From an uncultured Actinomycetes bacterium (GTDB lineage: Bacteria; Actinomycetota; Acidimicrobiia; Acidimicrobiales; RAAP-2), in the NCBI GenBank assembly GCA_903871335.1, contig CAIQGE010000039.1, positions 1 through 64,000 on the forward strand: a stretch of 64,000 nt of DNA. The letters run 5' to 3'. Below are positions 34,740 to 43,407 of this stretch, one piece after another. The notes beneath the pieces were generated by a model. The model saw nothing but the letters and a program-made list of their open reading frames with translations, searched no databases and was not told the DNA's origin. Position 1 is the first letter of the stretch. Every line of letters starts with the position of its first letter. The position numbers and the translations under genes are program-made.

Positions 34740-35462
34740 TCAGGCGTCGCTGCCGCGGAAATACTGGTGCAGGAGGGCGGCAAGAATCCCACCGACCAGG
34801 GGTGCCACCAGGAACAACCAGACCTGCTTGAGCGCCGTGCCGCCGAGGAACAGGGCCGGTCCGAAGGAACGCGCCGGATTCACTGACGTGCCGGTCACGG
34901 GGATCCCGAAAAAGTGCACGAAGGCCAGGGTCAAACCAATGATCAAGCCCGCCGTGGCGGCCTGAGCGTTCTTGGTGGTGACGGCGAGAATCACGAAGAC
35001 GAAGATTGCCGTCAAAATGACTTCGACCAGGAACGCGCCACCGGCCGATACGTGGATCATCGAGCTGTTGCCGTAGCCGTCAGCGCCGAGTCCGTCGAGT
35101 GCCTTGTGGTACAGGGGTGACGATTGGAACGTCACGAGCAAGAGTCCCGCGCCCGCGATTGCTCCGATGAACTGCGCCACGATGTAGCCCACCGCGTCGA
35201 CCGCCGAAATGCGCTTGGCGACGAGCATGCCGATGGTCACGGCCGGGTTGACGTGGCAACCCGAGACCGGTCCGATGGCGTAGGCGAGGCCGGCCAGGAC
35301 GAGACCGAAGGCGAGTGCCGTGATCAAAATGCCGGCGTTGTGCCCCCAGACTCCGCCCGTGGCGCCTACCGCCCAGGTCCCCAATGTCACCGTGGCTACG
35401 CCACAGGCGACGTACACGAGAATCGCCGTGCCGAATAGTTCAGCAACGATCTTCTTTGCCAT
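34740..35462 (-). CDS. aqpZ: Aquaporin, MIP family
   Basis: A 240-residue channel with six membrane helices and the two half-helices carrying NPA: CHVNPAVTIGML (after helix 2) and SVNPARSFGPALF (after helix 5). The aromatic/arginine filter Arg is in NPARS, as in water-selective aquaporins; SGCHVNPA and the small size resemble AqpZ rather than glycerol facilitators. ATG 35462 is preceded by GGAAGGAGAGCAA. Monocistronic, with its own terminator. Confidence 0.94.
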   Translation of the reverse strand: MAKKIVAELFGTAILVYVACGVATVTLGTWAVGATGGVWGHNAGILITALAFGLVLAGLAYAIGPVSGCHVNPAVTIGMLVAKRISAVDAVGYIVAQFIGAIAGAGLLLVTFQSSPLYHKALDGLGADGYGNSSMIHVSAGGAFLVEVILTAIFVFVILAVTTKNAQAATAGLIIGLTLAFVHFFGIPVTGTSVNPARSFGPALFLGGTALKQVWLFLVAPLVGGILAALLHQYFRGSDA

Positions 35463-35544
35463 TTGCTCTCCTTCCAAGTGCGCCGCAGCGCGTCGAACAT
35501 CTCGGTACAGCGTAGGAAAGCAAAATGTACGAAAAGTGGATGCT

Positions 35545-36444
35545 CTACAAGAACGGGGCGATGGCCACGGCGGCGGCCCGAACGGCGTCGGCGGCGGCGG
35601 GAACAACAGCCGCGAGACCGAAGAAGCCGTGCATCATGTCCTCGCGATGATCAATCGTCACGGGGACCCCGGCGTCCCGTAAGGCATGGGCGTAATCGAA
35701 TCCGTCATCGCGAAGTGGATCGAACTCCGCGACGACCACGTGAGCGGGAGGGCAGCTCGCGAGGACGGAGCGGTCGGCGCGCAAGGGCGAGCACCGCGGA
35801 TCGGTGTCGTCACCATTGCCCACGTACTGGTGCGCGAACCACGACATCATCGGCGAGCTCAAGAGGTATCCGCCGGCGTATTCAACGGCCGCGGGACTTT
35901 GTCGTGCGAGGTCGGTAGCGGGGTAGACGAGCAGCTGGGCGCGTAGTTGATGGCCCACGTGTTGAGCTACGGCGGCCGCGAGATTGCCACCCGCCGAATC
36001 GCCGCCGACACCAACGCGTCCGCGGTCGTAGGTAAATCGGCCTTCTCCCGAGACGAGCGCCGTGGTGACGGCAACGGCGTCGTCGTAGGCAGCTGGAAAG
36101 CGGTGTTCAGGAGCGAGGCGGTAATCCACGCTGACGACGTGGCACTGCAGATCGGCGGCTAGCTGATCGACTTCGGCGATGGAGAGTTCGGGCGCGCCCA
36201 ATACCCATCCACCGCCGTGAAACCACACGAGTACCGCGCCGCTCGGTGCCGGAGGTGCCACGACGAGACACGGGACGCCGGCAATGAGTTGGGTGGCCGA
36301 CGTGCACTGCCGTGTTGTGGTGGGCAACAAGAGCAACATGTCGCGCCACTGCTGACGCAGGACCGCCGGATCGCCCGGGTCGCCGCCCGATCGAGCTCCG
36401 GCGACGAGGTCGTTGATCTGCTGGGCAAAAGGATCGAGCGGCAT
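35545..36444 (-). CDS. Alpha/beta hydrolase, hormone-sensitive-lipase (HSL) family
   Basis: A 299-residue esterase. The oxyanion-hole motif is VWFHGGGWVLGAPE, the nucleophile elbow GVGGDSAGGNLAA, the acid in VAEFDPLRDDGFDYAHAL and the His in EDMMHGFFGL. This is the family IV (HSL) order of motifs, acting on short acyl esters. AAGGAGATGAC before ATG 36444 fixes the start. It follows the crotonase gene by 19 bases and is likely cotranscribed with it. No signal peptide. Confidence 0.92.
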   Translation of the reverse strand: MPLDPFAQQINDLVAGARSGGDPGDPAVLRQQWRDMLLLLPTTTRQCTSATQLIAGVPCLVVAPPAPSGAVLVWFHGGGWVLGAPELSIAEVDQLAADLQCHVVSVDYRLAPEHRFPAAYDDAVAVTTALVSGEGRFTYDRGRVGVGGDSAGGNLAAAVAQHVGHQLRAQLLVYPATDLARQSPAAVEYAGGYLLSSPMMSWFAHQYVGNGDDTDPRCSPLRADRSVLASCPPAHVVVAEFDPLRDDGFDYAHALRDAGVPVTIDHREDMMHGFFGLAAVVPAAADAVRAAAVAIAPFL

Positions 36445-36463
36445 GTCATCTCCTTCAACGCGG

Positions 36464-37246
36464 TTAGTCAATGGGGGGTCGTTCTCGAAATGACGGGTCA
36501 CGCTTTTCTGCGAAAGCTTGGGCGCCTTCAGCGAAATCGGCAACCTCTAAGGATCGTCGCTCCCACTCGCGGCCACGTTCGGCAATATCCACCTCGTTGA
36601 GCAGAGCGTCGATAATGGACTTCGTGGCGGCTTGAGTGAACGCCGATCGAGAGAGCAATGTCGTCACCAGTTCGTCCACTGCGCTATCGAGATCATCGTG
36701 CAACCGGTTCACGAGGCCTATGGCGTGCGCTCGAGGAGCGTCGATCATGTCGGCGGTCAGTAGAAGTTCACTGGCGTGGGATGGGCCCACGGCGGCCACG
36801 AGACGTTGCAGGGCGGCCGCGGGATACGCGATGCCGAGTTTCGCCGGAGTAATGGCGAAACGGCTCGACGAGGTCGCGACCCGTAGATCGCAGCTCAGCG
36901 CCAGTTGGACGCCGCCGCCGATGCAGAAACCTTCGATCGCGGCCACCGTCGGCAGTGGAAGTGAACTGAGCGCGCGCTCGGCTCGTGCGTTGGTCGCGCG
37001 ATAGTGGCCGCCTTCGGCGTCCGACGCGAGAGATCTCCCGAGCTGGGCAATGTCGGCGCCGGCGCTGAAGTGCCCGCCCCGCCCTCGAACCACCACCACG
37101 CGAATCTTTCGGTCAGCCCGCACCCGATCCGCGTTGTCGGCCACGGCACGCCACATGTCCAAGGACACGGCATTTCGTGCCTCGGGGCGATTGAGCCACC
37201 ACGTCTCCACGCGACCTTCGTGACTGGATTCGATCTCCACGCTCAC
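36464..37246 (-). CDS. Crotonase-superfamily protein (enoyl-CoA hydratase-like, catalytic Glu missing)
   Basis: About 260 residues with the crotonase fold: VRGRGGHFSAGADIAQLGRS forms the first oxyanion-hole segment, and AIEGFCIGGGVQLALSCDLR the second. In true hydratases the second segment carries Glu (GGGxELA) and a later one PExxLG carries another; here they read GGGVQLA and TPAKLGIAY, so both catalytic glutamates are replaced. It is therefore probably an isomerase, hydrolase or other crotonase rather than a hydratase. GTG 37246 overlaps the stop of the WbsX-like gene (GTGA), an odd neighbour for a CoA enzyme. Confidence 0.85.
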   Translation of the reverse strand: MSVEIESSHEGRVETWWLNRPEARNAVSLDMWRAVADNADRVRADRKIRVVVVRGRGGHFSAGADIAQLGRSLASDAEGGHYRATNARAERALSSLPLPTVAAIEGFCIGGGVQLALSCDLRVATSSSRFAITPAKLGIAYPAAALQRLVAAVGPSHASELLLTADMIDAPRAHAIGLVNRLHDDLDSAVDELVTTLLSRSAFTQAATKSIIDALLNEVDIAERGREWERRSLEVADFAEGAQAFAEKRDPSFRERPPID

Positions 37247-38310
37247 TCGGGCACCACCTTTTCCTTGGCGCGTTGCACGGCCTCGAGCCATTCTCGCCCG
37301 AAACGTTGGTCGGGTTCGAGGTAGTTGCCTTCCGCCCATTCGTTCCAGCTCTTGACGATCACCAATTGTTGGTCGCGGTCGAAGTGATCAATTTCGTAGC
37401 GAAGTGCGTCAGTGAGATGACGTTCGAAGGACGTGGGTGAGGTCTGCAGCGCCACCTGCCCGCGACGCTGAGAGCGGGGCGTGTTGTCCCAGTTCGGTTG
37501 CACGCTCACGTGAACGCGACCGGCGAGTGAGGACGGGGGCAGAGGAACCTGTCCGGCGTAGGGGTAGCGCCCGGGACCGAAGCGTTCGTCGCGAGCACGC
37601 AATTTGTCGCGGACCTGAGTGCGCCAATCCCGGTCGAAGGGAAAATGAACGTACAGACCCGCGTCGAATCCATCCGCGTCGTGTGTTGTGTAATTGACTC
37701 CCCAATCGCGGCCTTCGAGCCACGCGACGAGGTAGAGGCCTTCGAGTCCCGCCTCGCGCGCCATTGTCTGCCACGTGTCGACGAACCGACGCGGGTGGGG
37801 TAGGTCGCCAGGACAAAAGATGAGGAGCACCGGTCGACCATCTCGGCGGACGTAGCGATCATCACGGAAGGCGGGAAGGAGAGCCTCAAAATGGGCGCGG
37901 TCGTCACCCTCGGGATACGTCTGCTCCACGAGGATGCGATGCGGTGCTCCGTGCCAAATGCCCGACCATGATTGGTTCGCCCAGCCCAGAAAGAACGGGA
38001 AGTCCGGCTTCTTCGACGCGAGAACTTCGTCAAAGGGGCGCTCGAGGAGTCGTCGTCCGGCGAACCAGTAATGCCAGTAACAAAAGGATGTGACGCCGTA
38101 GTCACGAGCCAGATCGGCTTGACGTTCGCGCACGGTCGGATCGAGCAAGTCGTAGTAGCCCAGTTCACCCGGAATCACCGGCTGGCGATGTCCACGAAAG
38201 AGTGGGCGAGCTTTACGGACATTCGTCCATTCGGTAAAGCCGTCACCCCACCACTCGTTGTTCTCGGGGATCGGGTGAAACTGCGGAAGGTAGAGAGCGG
38301 ATACTTCCAT
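37243..38310 (-). CDS. WbsX/GH99-like glycan enzyme
   Basis: A 355-residue protein with the WbsX signature: YLPQFHPIPENNEWWGDGFT, EWTNVRKARPLFRGHRQPV, FCYWHYWFAGRRLLERPF, FPFFLGWANQSWSGIWHG and VIVKSWNEWAEGNYLEPDQ. The domain is related to glycoside hydrolase family 99 (endo-mannosidase-type) and is often found in O-antigen and rhamnan clusters, where its exact role is unsettled. It overlaps the sulfotransferase gene by one base and is translationally linked to it. No signal peptide, so it acts in the cytoplasm unless exported otherwise. Confidence 0.9.
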   Translation of the reverse strand: MEVSALYLPQFHPIPENNEWWGDGFTEWTNVRKARPLFRGHRQPVIPGELGYYDLLDPTVRERQADLARDYGVTSFCYWHYWFAGRRLLERPFDEVLASKKPDFPFFLGWANQSWSGIWHGAPHRILVEQTYPEGDDRAHFEALLPAFRDDRYVRRDGRPVLLIFCPGDLPHPRRFVDTWQTMAREAGLEGLYLVAWLEGRDWGVNYTTHDADGFDAGLYVHFPFDRDWRTQVRDKLRARDERFGPGRYPYAGQVPLPPSSLAGRVHVSVQPNWDNTPRSQRRGQVALQTSPTSFERHLTDALRYEIDHFDRDQQLVIVKSWNEWAEGNYLEPDQRFGREWLEAVQRAKEKVVPE

Positions 38311-39230
38311 CAGTGTGCGGCCGCCCGCAGATGATGAACGAATGTGTCGAGTTCACATTGCGCTCCGGGCCGGTCGTTGTAGATCGCGTCGAATCCGTAA
38401 TCACCCAGGATCTCCGCCGCACGGTGCACCAGGGCGCGGTCGAGGTCGCCCCACCCCTCGCTGGCCACGACGTCGGTGTTGCGAAAGTTGGTGGAGGACG
38501 GGCGACCGGGGTCCATCGCATTCACGTCCAGTCCACGCCAGGTGCTGTTAAAAGTGAGGGCGTAGTCGCGAATGGCCTCCACGCGTGCGCGCGGTTCATC
38601 CCGCACGGCTTCGTACGTGACGAAGTGGACATTGCTGAGACGTTCATCGCGGAGAGTGGCCGTGTGCACCTGGCACCACTGTTGGATCTCGTGCGCGAAC
38701 GCGTCCGACACGCCGGCGGGCGATGTCCATCCCAGGGCCACCTTCGATCGCGCCACGGCAATGGGGTGCCTCGTGAGAAATACGACGGGTGTGTTCGGAC
38801 ATTTTTCCCGGACCGAGGGAGCGATGCCGACGCCCCGGACGTCCTTGACGACGCGTCGTCGCACGAGGTGCGCGCCGGGCATCTGGTCCACCCATTCACC
38901 TCGCTCCACACCTCGCAGCGCTCGGATGATCGCGAACGTGGCCGGATCGCCTTCCATTGGTAACTCTTTCTCGGAGGACATCTCGCCGGAAAAGACTCCG
39001 TCGGGCACATTGGCGGGCTCGTAGACAAGGCGAGTACCTCGCTGCTGCGCGAGCATTTCGGCCAACCACGTGGACCCACTGCGTTGCCAGGAGCACACCC
39101 AGAGGGCGCGACCTAAGGGATCACTGGTGGGCCATTCCACGAACATCGCGTCGCGACGACGCTGAAAATGCTTACGCCAATAGCGGACGCGCCAGGCCAA
39201 TTTTTGGTGTTCGCGTTCCTCGGCCACCAC
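38310..39230 (-). CDS. PAPS-dependent sulfotransferase
   Basis: The 5'-phosphosulfate loop is in WVCSWQRSGSTWLAEMLAQQ and the 3'-phosphate-binding segment in VVFLTRHPIAVARSKVALGW, both diagnostic of PAPS sulfotransferases. The remaining sequence (about 306 residues) matches the usual single-domain length. The start is uncertain: GTG 39230 avoids overlap with the glycosyltransferase upstream, while GTG 39305 would overlap it by about 30 bases and add 25 residues. Set between a glycosyltransferase and a WbsX-like gene, it probably sulfates a glycan; cysC at 23144 can make its donor. Confidence 0.87.
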   Translation of the reverse strand: MVAEEREHQKLAWRVRYWRKHFQRRRDAMFVEWPTSDPLGRALWVCSWQRSGSTWLAEMLAQQRGTRLVYEPANVPDGVFSGEMSSEKELPMEGDPATFAIIRALRGVERGEWVDQMPGAHLVRRRVVKDVRGVGIAPSVREKCPNTPVVFLTRHPIAVARSKVALGWTSPAGVSDAFAHEIQQWCQVHTATLRDERLSNVHFVTYEAVRDEPRARVEAIRDYALTFNSTWRGLDVNAMDPGRPSSTNFRNTDVVASEGWGDLDRALVHRAAEILGDYGFDAIYNDRPGAQCELDTFVHHLRAAAH

Positions 39231-39273
39231 CCAATACTTACAGACGCTCCTCGTGAGGCGGGGCCATCGGCGC

Positions 39274-41748
39274 TCACAAAAGACGTCGTAGGCGCCGACG
39301 AACACGAGCCGACATTGTCGGTGTCTCGTCGACGACCGTGCCTCGTTCCGTGATCTCCCGTTCGATGCCCTGCAGGCGTGTGCGTACAAAGTTGGCGGTC
39401 GCTGCGGCGGAGTAACGCTCGATGACATCTTGGCGACCCCGTTGCCCTCGCGCATTGGCCGACGTGGGGTCCGCCGCAATCTCGCGAAGAATCGCCGCCG
39501 CGGCGTCGATATCGACGGCCGCCCACGTGCCGCCGTGGTCGTAGTGCTCGGTACCGCTGGCGACGGGGACCAGGGTGTACGGAACGAGGTAGCTGGTGTC
39601 CTCACGCATGAAGTCGAGATTGCCCGAGTAGGCCGTGGCCACGGTCGGTCGACCGAGGAACATTGCTTCGAGCAAGGTGAGACCGAGCCCTTCGGCGGCG
39701 TGGAGTGACACGTACGCAGCGCAGCCCGCCATTAACTCAGCGACGTCGCTTTCAGGGAGGTACTGCTCGATCAATTCAATGTCGCTTCGCCCGGCGATGG
39801 CGCGGTGGAATCGATCACGTTCTTTCGGACGAGCCTCCGCGTTGATGCTCTTGATCACGAGGCGGGGTCCTTCGCCATCCCCAAAGGCGCGCGTAAAGGC
39901 ATCCACGAGCGCGAAAGGATTCTTCCTTTCGATGGAACTGAAGTAGTCGAAGGCGAAGAAGAAATACGGTTGCTGTCGGCGACTGCTCGAGATTGGCGAA
40001 GGCTTCTGAGGAGTGACGGTAGTGGGCAGGACGTACACCGGAACGTCGGTGTGGCGTCGAAAGTTGTCCGCAATGAATTCGGAAATGACCCACAGTTCGT
40101 CGACGTGGGCGATCTCCTCGTGGAACTGCGATGAAAGATCGCTCGTCTCCCACGCCCACGAGGCCACGGTGTAGGTGCCGTCGAGGATCGCTCCCGGGCC
40201 GGTGCGCCACTGATCAAACAAGTCGGCGTTCACGACCGCGATGGTGACGGGGTAGATGGCTCGAGGTGGTTCCAAGGAGATAGAGGGATCAGGAGCCGAC
40301 ATCGTGAGGGCGACCGGCCAGAGCGATGACGGTATTCCCGTTGCGTCGACCGCTTCTCGCACGCGACGAGCAATTTGGCCAATCCCGAGCTGGGCACGAA
40401 GAAAACCCGCGATGTTGACGCCAAAATCATCGGTGCGTTGCAGGACACCATCAGAGATCGGGAGCGTGGCAAAAAAGGCGACATCCTCGTCGAGGACATC
40501 TCCTTCAGCTCGTCCAAAGGTGAGAGCCCATTGGATCAGTTTCCACTGGTCGGTCGTGGCCCACAGCGGAAATGCTCGTTGGAGGTCGGCGCGACGAAGC
40601 CAGACGCTCAGAAGTTGACGGGTCACGACACTGCGAGGGTCTGCGGGCTCATCGAGCCAGCGAGAGAAGTGGTCGTCCTCGGCGCCAAAAGGCACCGGCG
40701 GTAACGGACGACCGAATCGTTCCGCGTCCGCGACAGCATGTCGGTAGATCACGCGAATTTCGCTCGTCAGCTGAACACCGTCGTTCGTTCGGGCGTAGCG
40801 GTACGGCTCGTTGGCCAACACCGTGGAGGACGCGCTCCACACGCGATCACGAAATGAATTCTCAAGACGGGCAAAGACGACACCAGAGACCGTTGGGACG
40901 TGATCTCGGTCCTCCGAGGTTGCCACTGCCGAGGAGCGATCGTGATCCGCGCGGGTCGTGGAAAAATGCACGCAACGGACAGGATGATTTTCCACCCAGA
41001 GTGACGAGTCGCTCCGTTGCTCGAGTGGTCGCTCGTGCAGATTCCACGGCCCAATGTTGTAGCCCGGGTGGCGCACCACGCGTAGATCGAAGTACGCCGG
41101 CGCCTGATCGATCCAACGCTGCGAGGAAGAGGGGTCGAAAGGGTGACCAGCCACCGCGTCACGAGAGAGGCAACGTCGCCACCAGGACAAGAACTCACGA
41201 CTCATGGTTGTGATCTCGAGACACCCCGGGTGAAACGCACCTTGAGTGAGGACAGCGGGATCCAGTGGCGTGAGGCGTTCACCGTGAGGTCGAAGTAGGC
41301 GTGGAGTGATACTCACGCCACTACTGCTCGTGGGGTCGTCCCACTCTTCAAAAGTAGAGACAACCTGGATGCCCGGATCGAGGTACCGAACCGTCCCGTA
41401 GCCGCGCGACAGGAGCCATTCAAGAAAAACGGGGGTCAACGCCTCCGCGAGTTGGGGAAGGTCGTACATCGTCGCCCAGCGATGGAATTCTTCGAGCGAA
41501 AGATCAAGTTCGTTCGGCGTCACGAAGTGGATGTTCGCGATCGTTGGTGGCGATGGTGTGTCGGCGTCCACTATGAGGACGAAACAGTCGTGCGCGGGGT
41601 GATGTGCTTGGTACGAGGAACACAGCACCTCCGCGTACGGCATTTCGTGACGTGCGACGATCGTGCCCAGGGCACACGTAGATCGCGTTGCGGTCACGAC
41701 CGGGTCCGACGTGGTGGGTAGTTGTTTGACATGCGCAGTGTGCCACAC
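39274..41748 (-). CDS. Two-domain glycosyltransferase (N-terminal GT-A-like, C-terminal GT4)
   Basis: An 824-residue fusion. The N-terminal 300 residues start with TIVARHEMPYAEVLCSSYQA and FVLIVDADTP, then YGTVRYLDPGIQVVSTFEEW; the DPG segment sits where GT-A enzymes of this kind have their DxD. The C-terminal 400 residues form a GT4 domain: NIAGFLRAQLGIGQIARRVR, WAWETSDLSSQFHEEIAHVD, VYVLPTTVTPQKPS, FAFDYFSSIERKNP and the E-x7-E motif in AAEGLGLTLLEAMFLGRPTV. It probably makes two glycosidic bonds of one oligosaccharide. A TAGCAT box lies 15 bases before the GTG start. Confidence 0.88.
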   Translation of the reverse strand: MWHTAHVKQLPTTSDPVVTATRSTCALGTIVARHEMPYAEVLCSSYQAHHPAHDCFVLIVDADTPSPPTIANIHFVTPNELDLSLEEFHRWATMYDLPQLAEALTPVFLEWLLSRGYGTVRYLDPGIQVVSTFEEWDDPTSSSGVSITPRLLRPHGERLTPLDPAVLTQGAFHPGCLEITTMSREFLSWWRRCLSRDAVAGHPFDPSSSQRWIDQAPAYFDLRVVRHPGYNIGPWNLHERPLEQRSDSSLWVENHPVRCVHFSTTRADHDRSSAVATSEDRDHVPTVSGVVFARLENSFRDRVWSASSTVLANEPYRYARTNDGVQLTSEIRVIYRHAVADAERFGRPLPPVPFGAEDDHFSRWLDEPADPRSVVTRQLLSVWLRRADLQRAFPLWATTDQWKLIQWALTFGRAEGDVLDEDVAFFATLPISDGVLQRTDDFGVNIAGFLRAQLGIGQIARRVREAVDATGIPSSLWPVALTMSAPDPSISLEPPRAIYPVTIAVVNADLFDQWRTGPGAILDGTYTVASWAWETSDLSSQFHEEIAHVDELWVISEFIADNFRRHTDVPVYVLPTTVTPQKPSPISSSRRQQPYFFFAFDYFSSIERKNPFALVDAFTRAFGDGEGPRLVIKSINAEARPKERDRFHRAIAGRSDIELIEQYLPESDVAELMAGCAAYVSLHAAEGLGLTLLEAMFLGRPTVATAYSGNLDFMREDTSYLVPYTLVPVASGTEHYDHGGTWAAVDIDAAAAILREIAADPTSANARGQRGRQDVIERYSAAATANFVRTRLQGIEREITERGTVVDETPTMSARVRRRLRRLL

Positions 41749-41812
41749 GGTGGCGGCGCTCGAATGCTAACCAGCCAAACTCACGCGGGTCGATGGCACC
41801 TCGGTGCTCGCC

Positions 41813-43366
41813 TTACACCGCGAGAATAGTGGGGGGAGTCCCGGCTCGTAGGCCGAGGGTGGTCGAACGGACCGCTGTTGGCGTCGCGAGCCAGAGTTGG
41901 CTCTTGTTCGTATTCACAGCCACCTCGTACGTGTTGTGTGAGCTCGACGCGATGCTGAGCGCCGTGGTCGTCGTCACGTTCGTCCACAGGTGCGCTCCGA
42001 GGGCACCTAGCGTCGCCACGTGATGATCGGGTGTCACGTACGCGATCTCGGCTCCTCCGTTGTGCGTTGACGTGATAGCCGGTGTCGAAGTGACGGCATC
42101 GGCGACTCCCGTATCGGTCGTGACACCTTTGACATCGGTCCAGACGTGTCCGTTGGCACCCGTCACGACGAACTCCCAGTCACCGTTTCCTCGTATCGTC
42201 CCGACGGGCGATGTCCCGGTCGCGACAATCACTCCGGTGTCGGTGGTGACACCGGGTGAGCTAGCGATCCACGCATCGCCGTTACTGCCGACGTAGGCGA
42301 CTTGTGGTCCTTTGGGAGTGACGACGAGAGCCGGTGTCGTTGCGGGTGACGCGACGACGTTGAAATCAGTCGTGACCCAGTGGACCGGTCCGCTGGCAAC
42401 GGGAGTGTCCGCGGTCCCCAGAACTACGTCGCCGTTGGTGCCGACAAAAGCGACGTCAAGACCCGTCGTTGTATTCGCGAGAGCAATGTTCGTGCCGCTG
42501 AGCACCGCCGTGCGGGTGTCGAGGCCGCCCGTGAAGTCACCAACGATGATGTCGCTGTTTGTACCGATGTAGGCCACCCGGTAGCCACCATTGGGTCGGT
42601 CCACAGCCACCGGTGTGGTCGACGGTGCCACGTATCCGTGCAGTGGTGACGCCCCCGCACTGCCGAGCGAGTAGAGCGATTGCGTGTTGGCGACAAAGAC
42701 TGTCTCGTAATCATCGTTCGGGACTGGAGCGTTCGTGAAGTGATTCTTAGGTGCGTGCACGAAGCCACGCACCGGGTCGTAGCCCCCCGTGATGTGATGA
42801 TTACTCACGAAGTAGTAATGCCATGCAGTATTGGACGCGTTCTGCTCGACCGTCGCGATGACGTTGGACGTCACGTAATCCACGACCGCCACGTGGCCCC
42901 ACTGCGAGCCCCCTTCGATGAGCAAGTCGCCCGGTACGGGTATGTAGTTGCTCGCGACCGAATGGAATTGCAATTTGGGCGAGCCCTCAGGGATGTACTT
43001 GGCGCCGTATCGATACTGTCCGGCCGAGGCGGGACCATTGGCGTACACGAGTCCCCACCCAAGGGCGTGGTACAGGCGTGCAGCCAACTCGACGCACTGG
43101 TAGCCGTATCCGTACAACACTCGAGGCGACCCCGTACCGAGCCCGCCACACGAATTGCCGGAGTACTGATCAACGCCATTGGAGTGGCTGTCGACGCCGT
43201 GCCCAAAAAGCCACGAGGATCCTGAAAGGAGGACCGTCCCGCACGGGGCCTGAGGCCCCTCGACGGGGACCGGTGTCGTGCCCGTGGTCCCGAAAGCCAC
43301 GGACGGCGTCATGAGGGCTGTGACGCCGCACATCGCCATGGCGATGGTGGTAAGTCGACGTCGCAC
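41813..43366 (-). CDS. Secreted CHAP-domain hydrolase with repeat (propeller-like) C-terminus
   Basis: A signal peptide (RRRLTTIAMAMCGVTALMTP, cut near AFG) precedes a CHAP domain with catalytic Cys91 in GYGYQCVELAARLYHALGW and His158 in SQWGHVAVVDYV, the arrangement of amidase/endopeptidases that cut peptidoglycan. From about residue 230 come at least five related 40-50-residue units with the theme VAYIGTNSDIIVG, VAFVGTNGDVVLG, VAYVGSNGDAWIA, FVVTGANGHVWTD and AYVTPDHHVATLG, suggestive of propeller blades that bind cell-wall sugars. Monocistronic by appearance. Confidence 0.87.
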   Translation of the reverse strand: MRRRLTTIAMAMCGVTALMTPSVAFGTTGTTPVPVEGPQAPCGTVLLSGSSWLFGHGVDSHSNGVDQYSGNSCGGLGTGSPRVLYGYGYQCVELAARLYHALGWGLVYANGPASAGQYRYGAKYIPEGSPKLQFHSVASNYIPVPGDLLIEGGSQWGHVAVVDYVTSNVIATVEQNASNTAWHYYFVSNHHITGGYDPVRGFVHAPKNHFTNAPVPNDDYETVFVANTQSLYSLGSAGASPLHGYVAPSTTPVAVDRPNGGYRVAYIGTNSDIIVGDFTGGLDTRTAVLSGTNIALANTTTGLDVAFVGTNGDVVLGTADTPVASGPVHWVTTDFNVVASPATTPALVVTPKGPQVAYVGSNGDAWIASSPGVTTDTGVIVATGTSPVGTIRGNGDWEFVVTGANGHVWTDVKGVTTDTGVADAVTSTPAITSTHNGGAEIAYVTPDHHVATLGALGAHLWTNVTTTTALSIASSSHNTYEVAVNTNKSQLWLATPTAVRSTTLGLRAGTPPTILAV

Positions 43367-43407
43367 CGCTTTAGGTTACGGGAGTATCTCCGGGCGAAAT
43401 CATCGGG

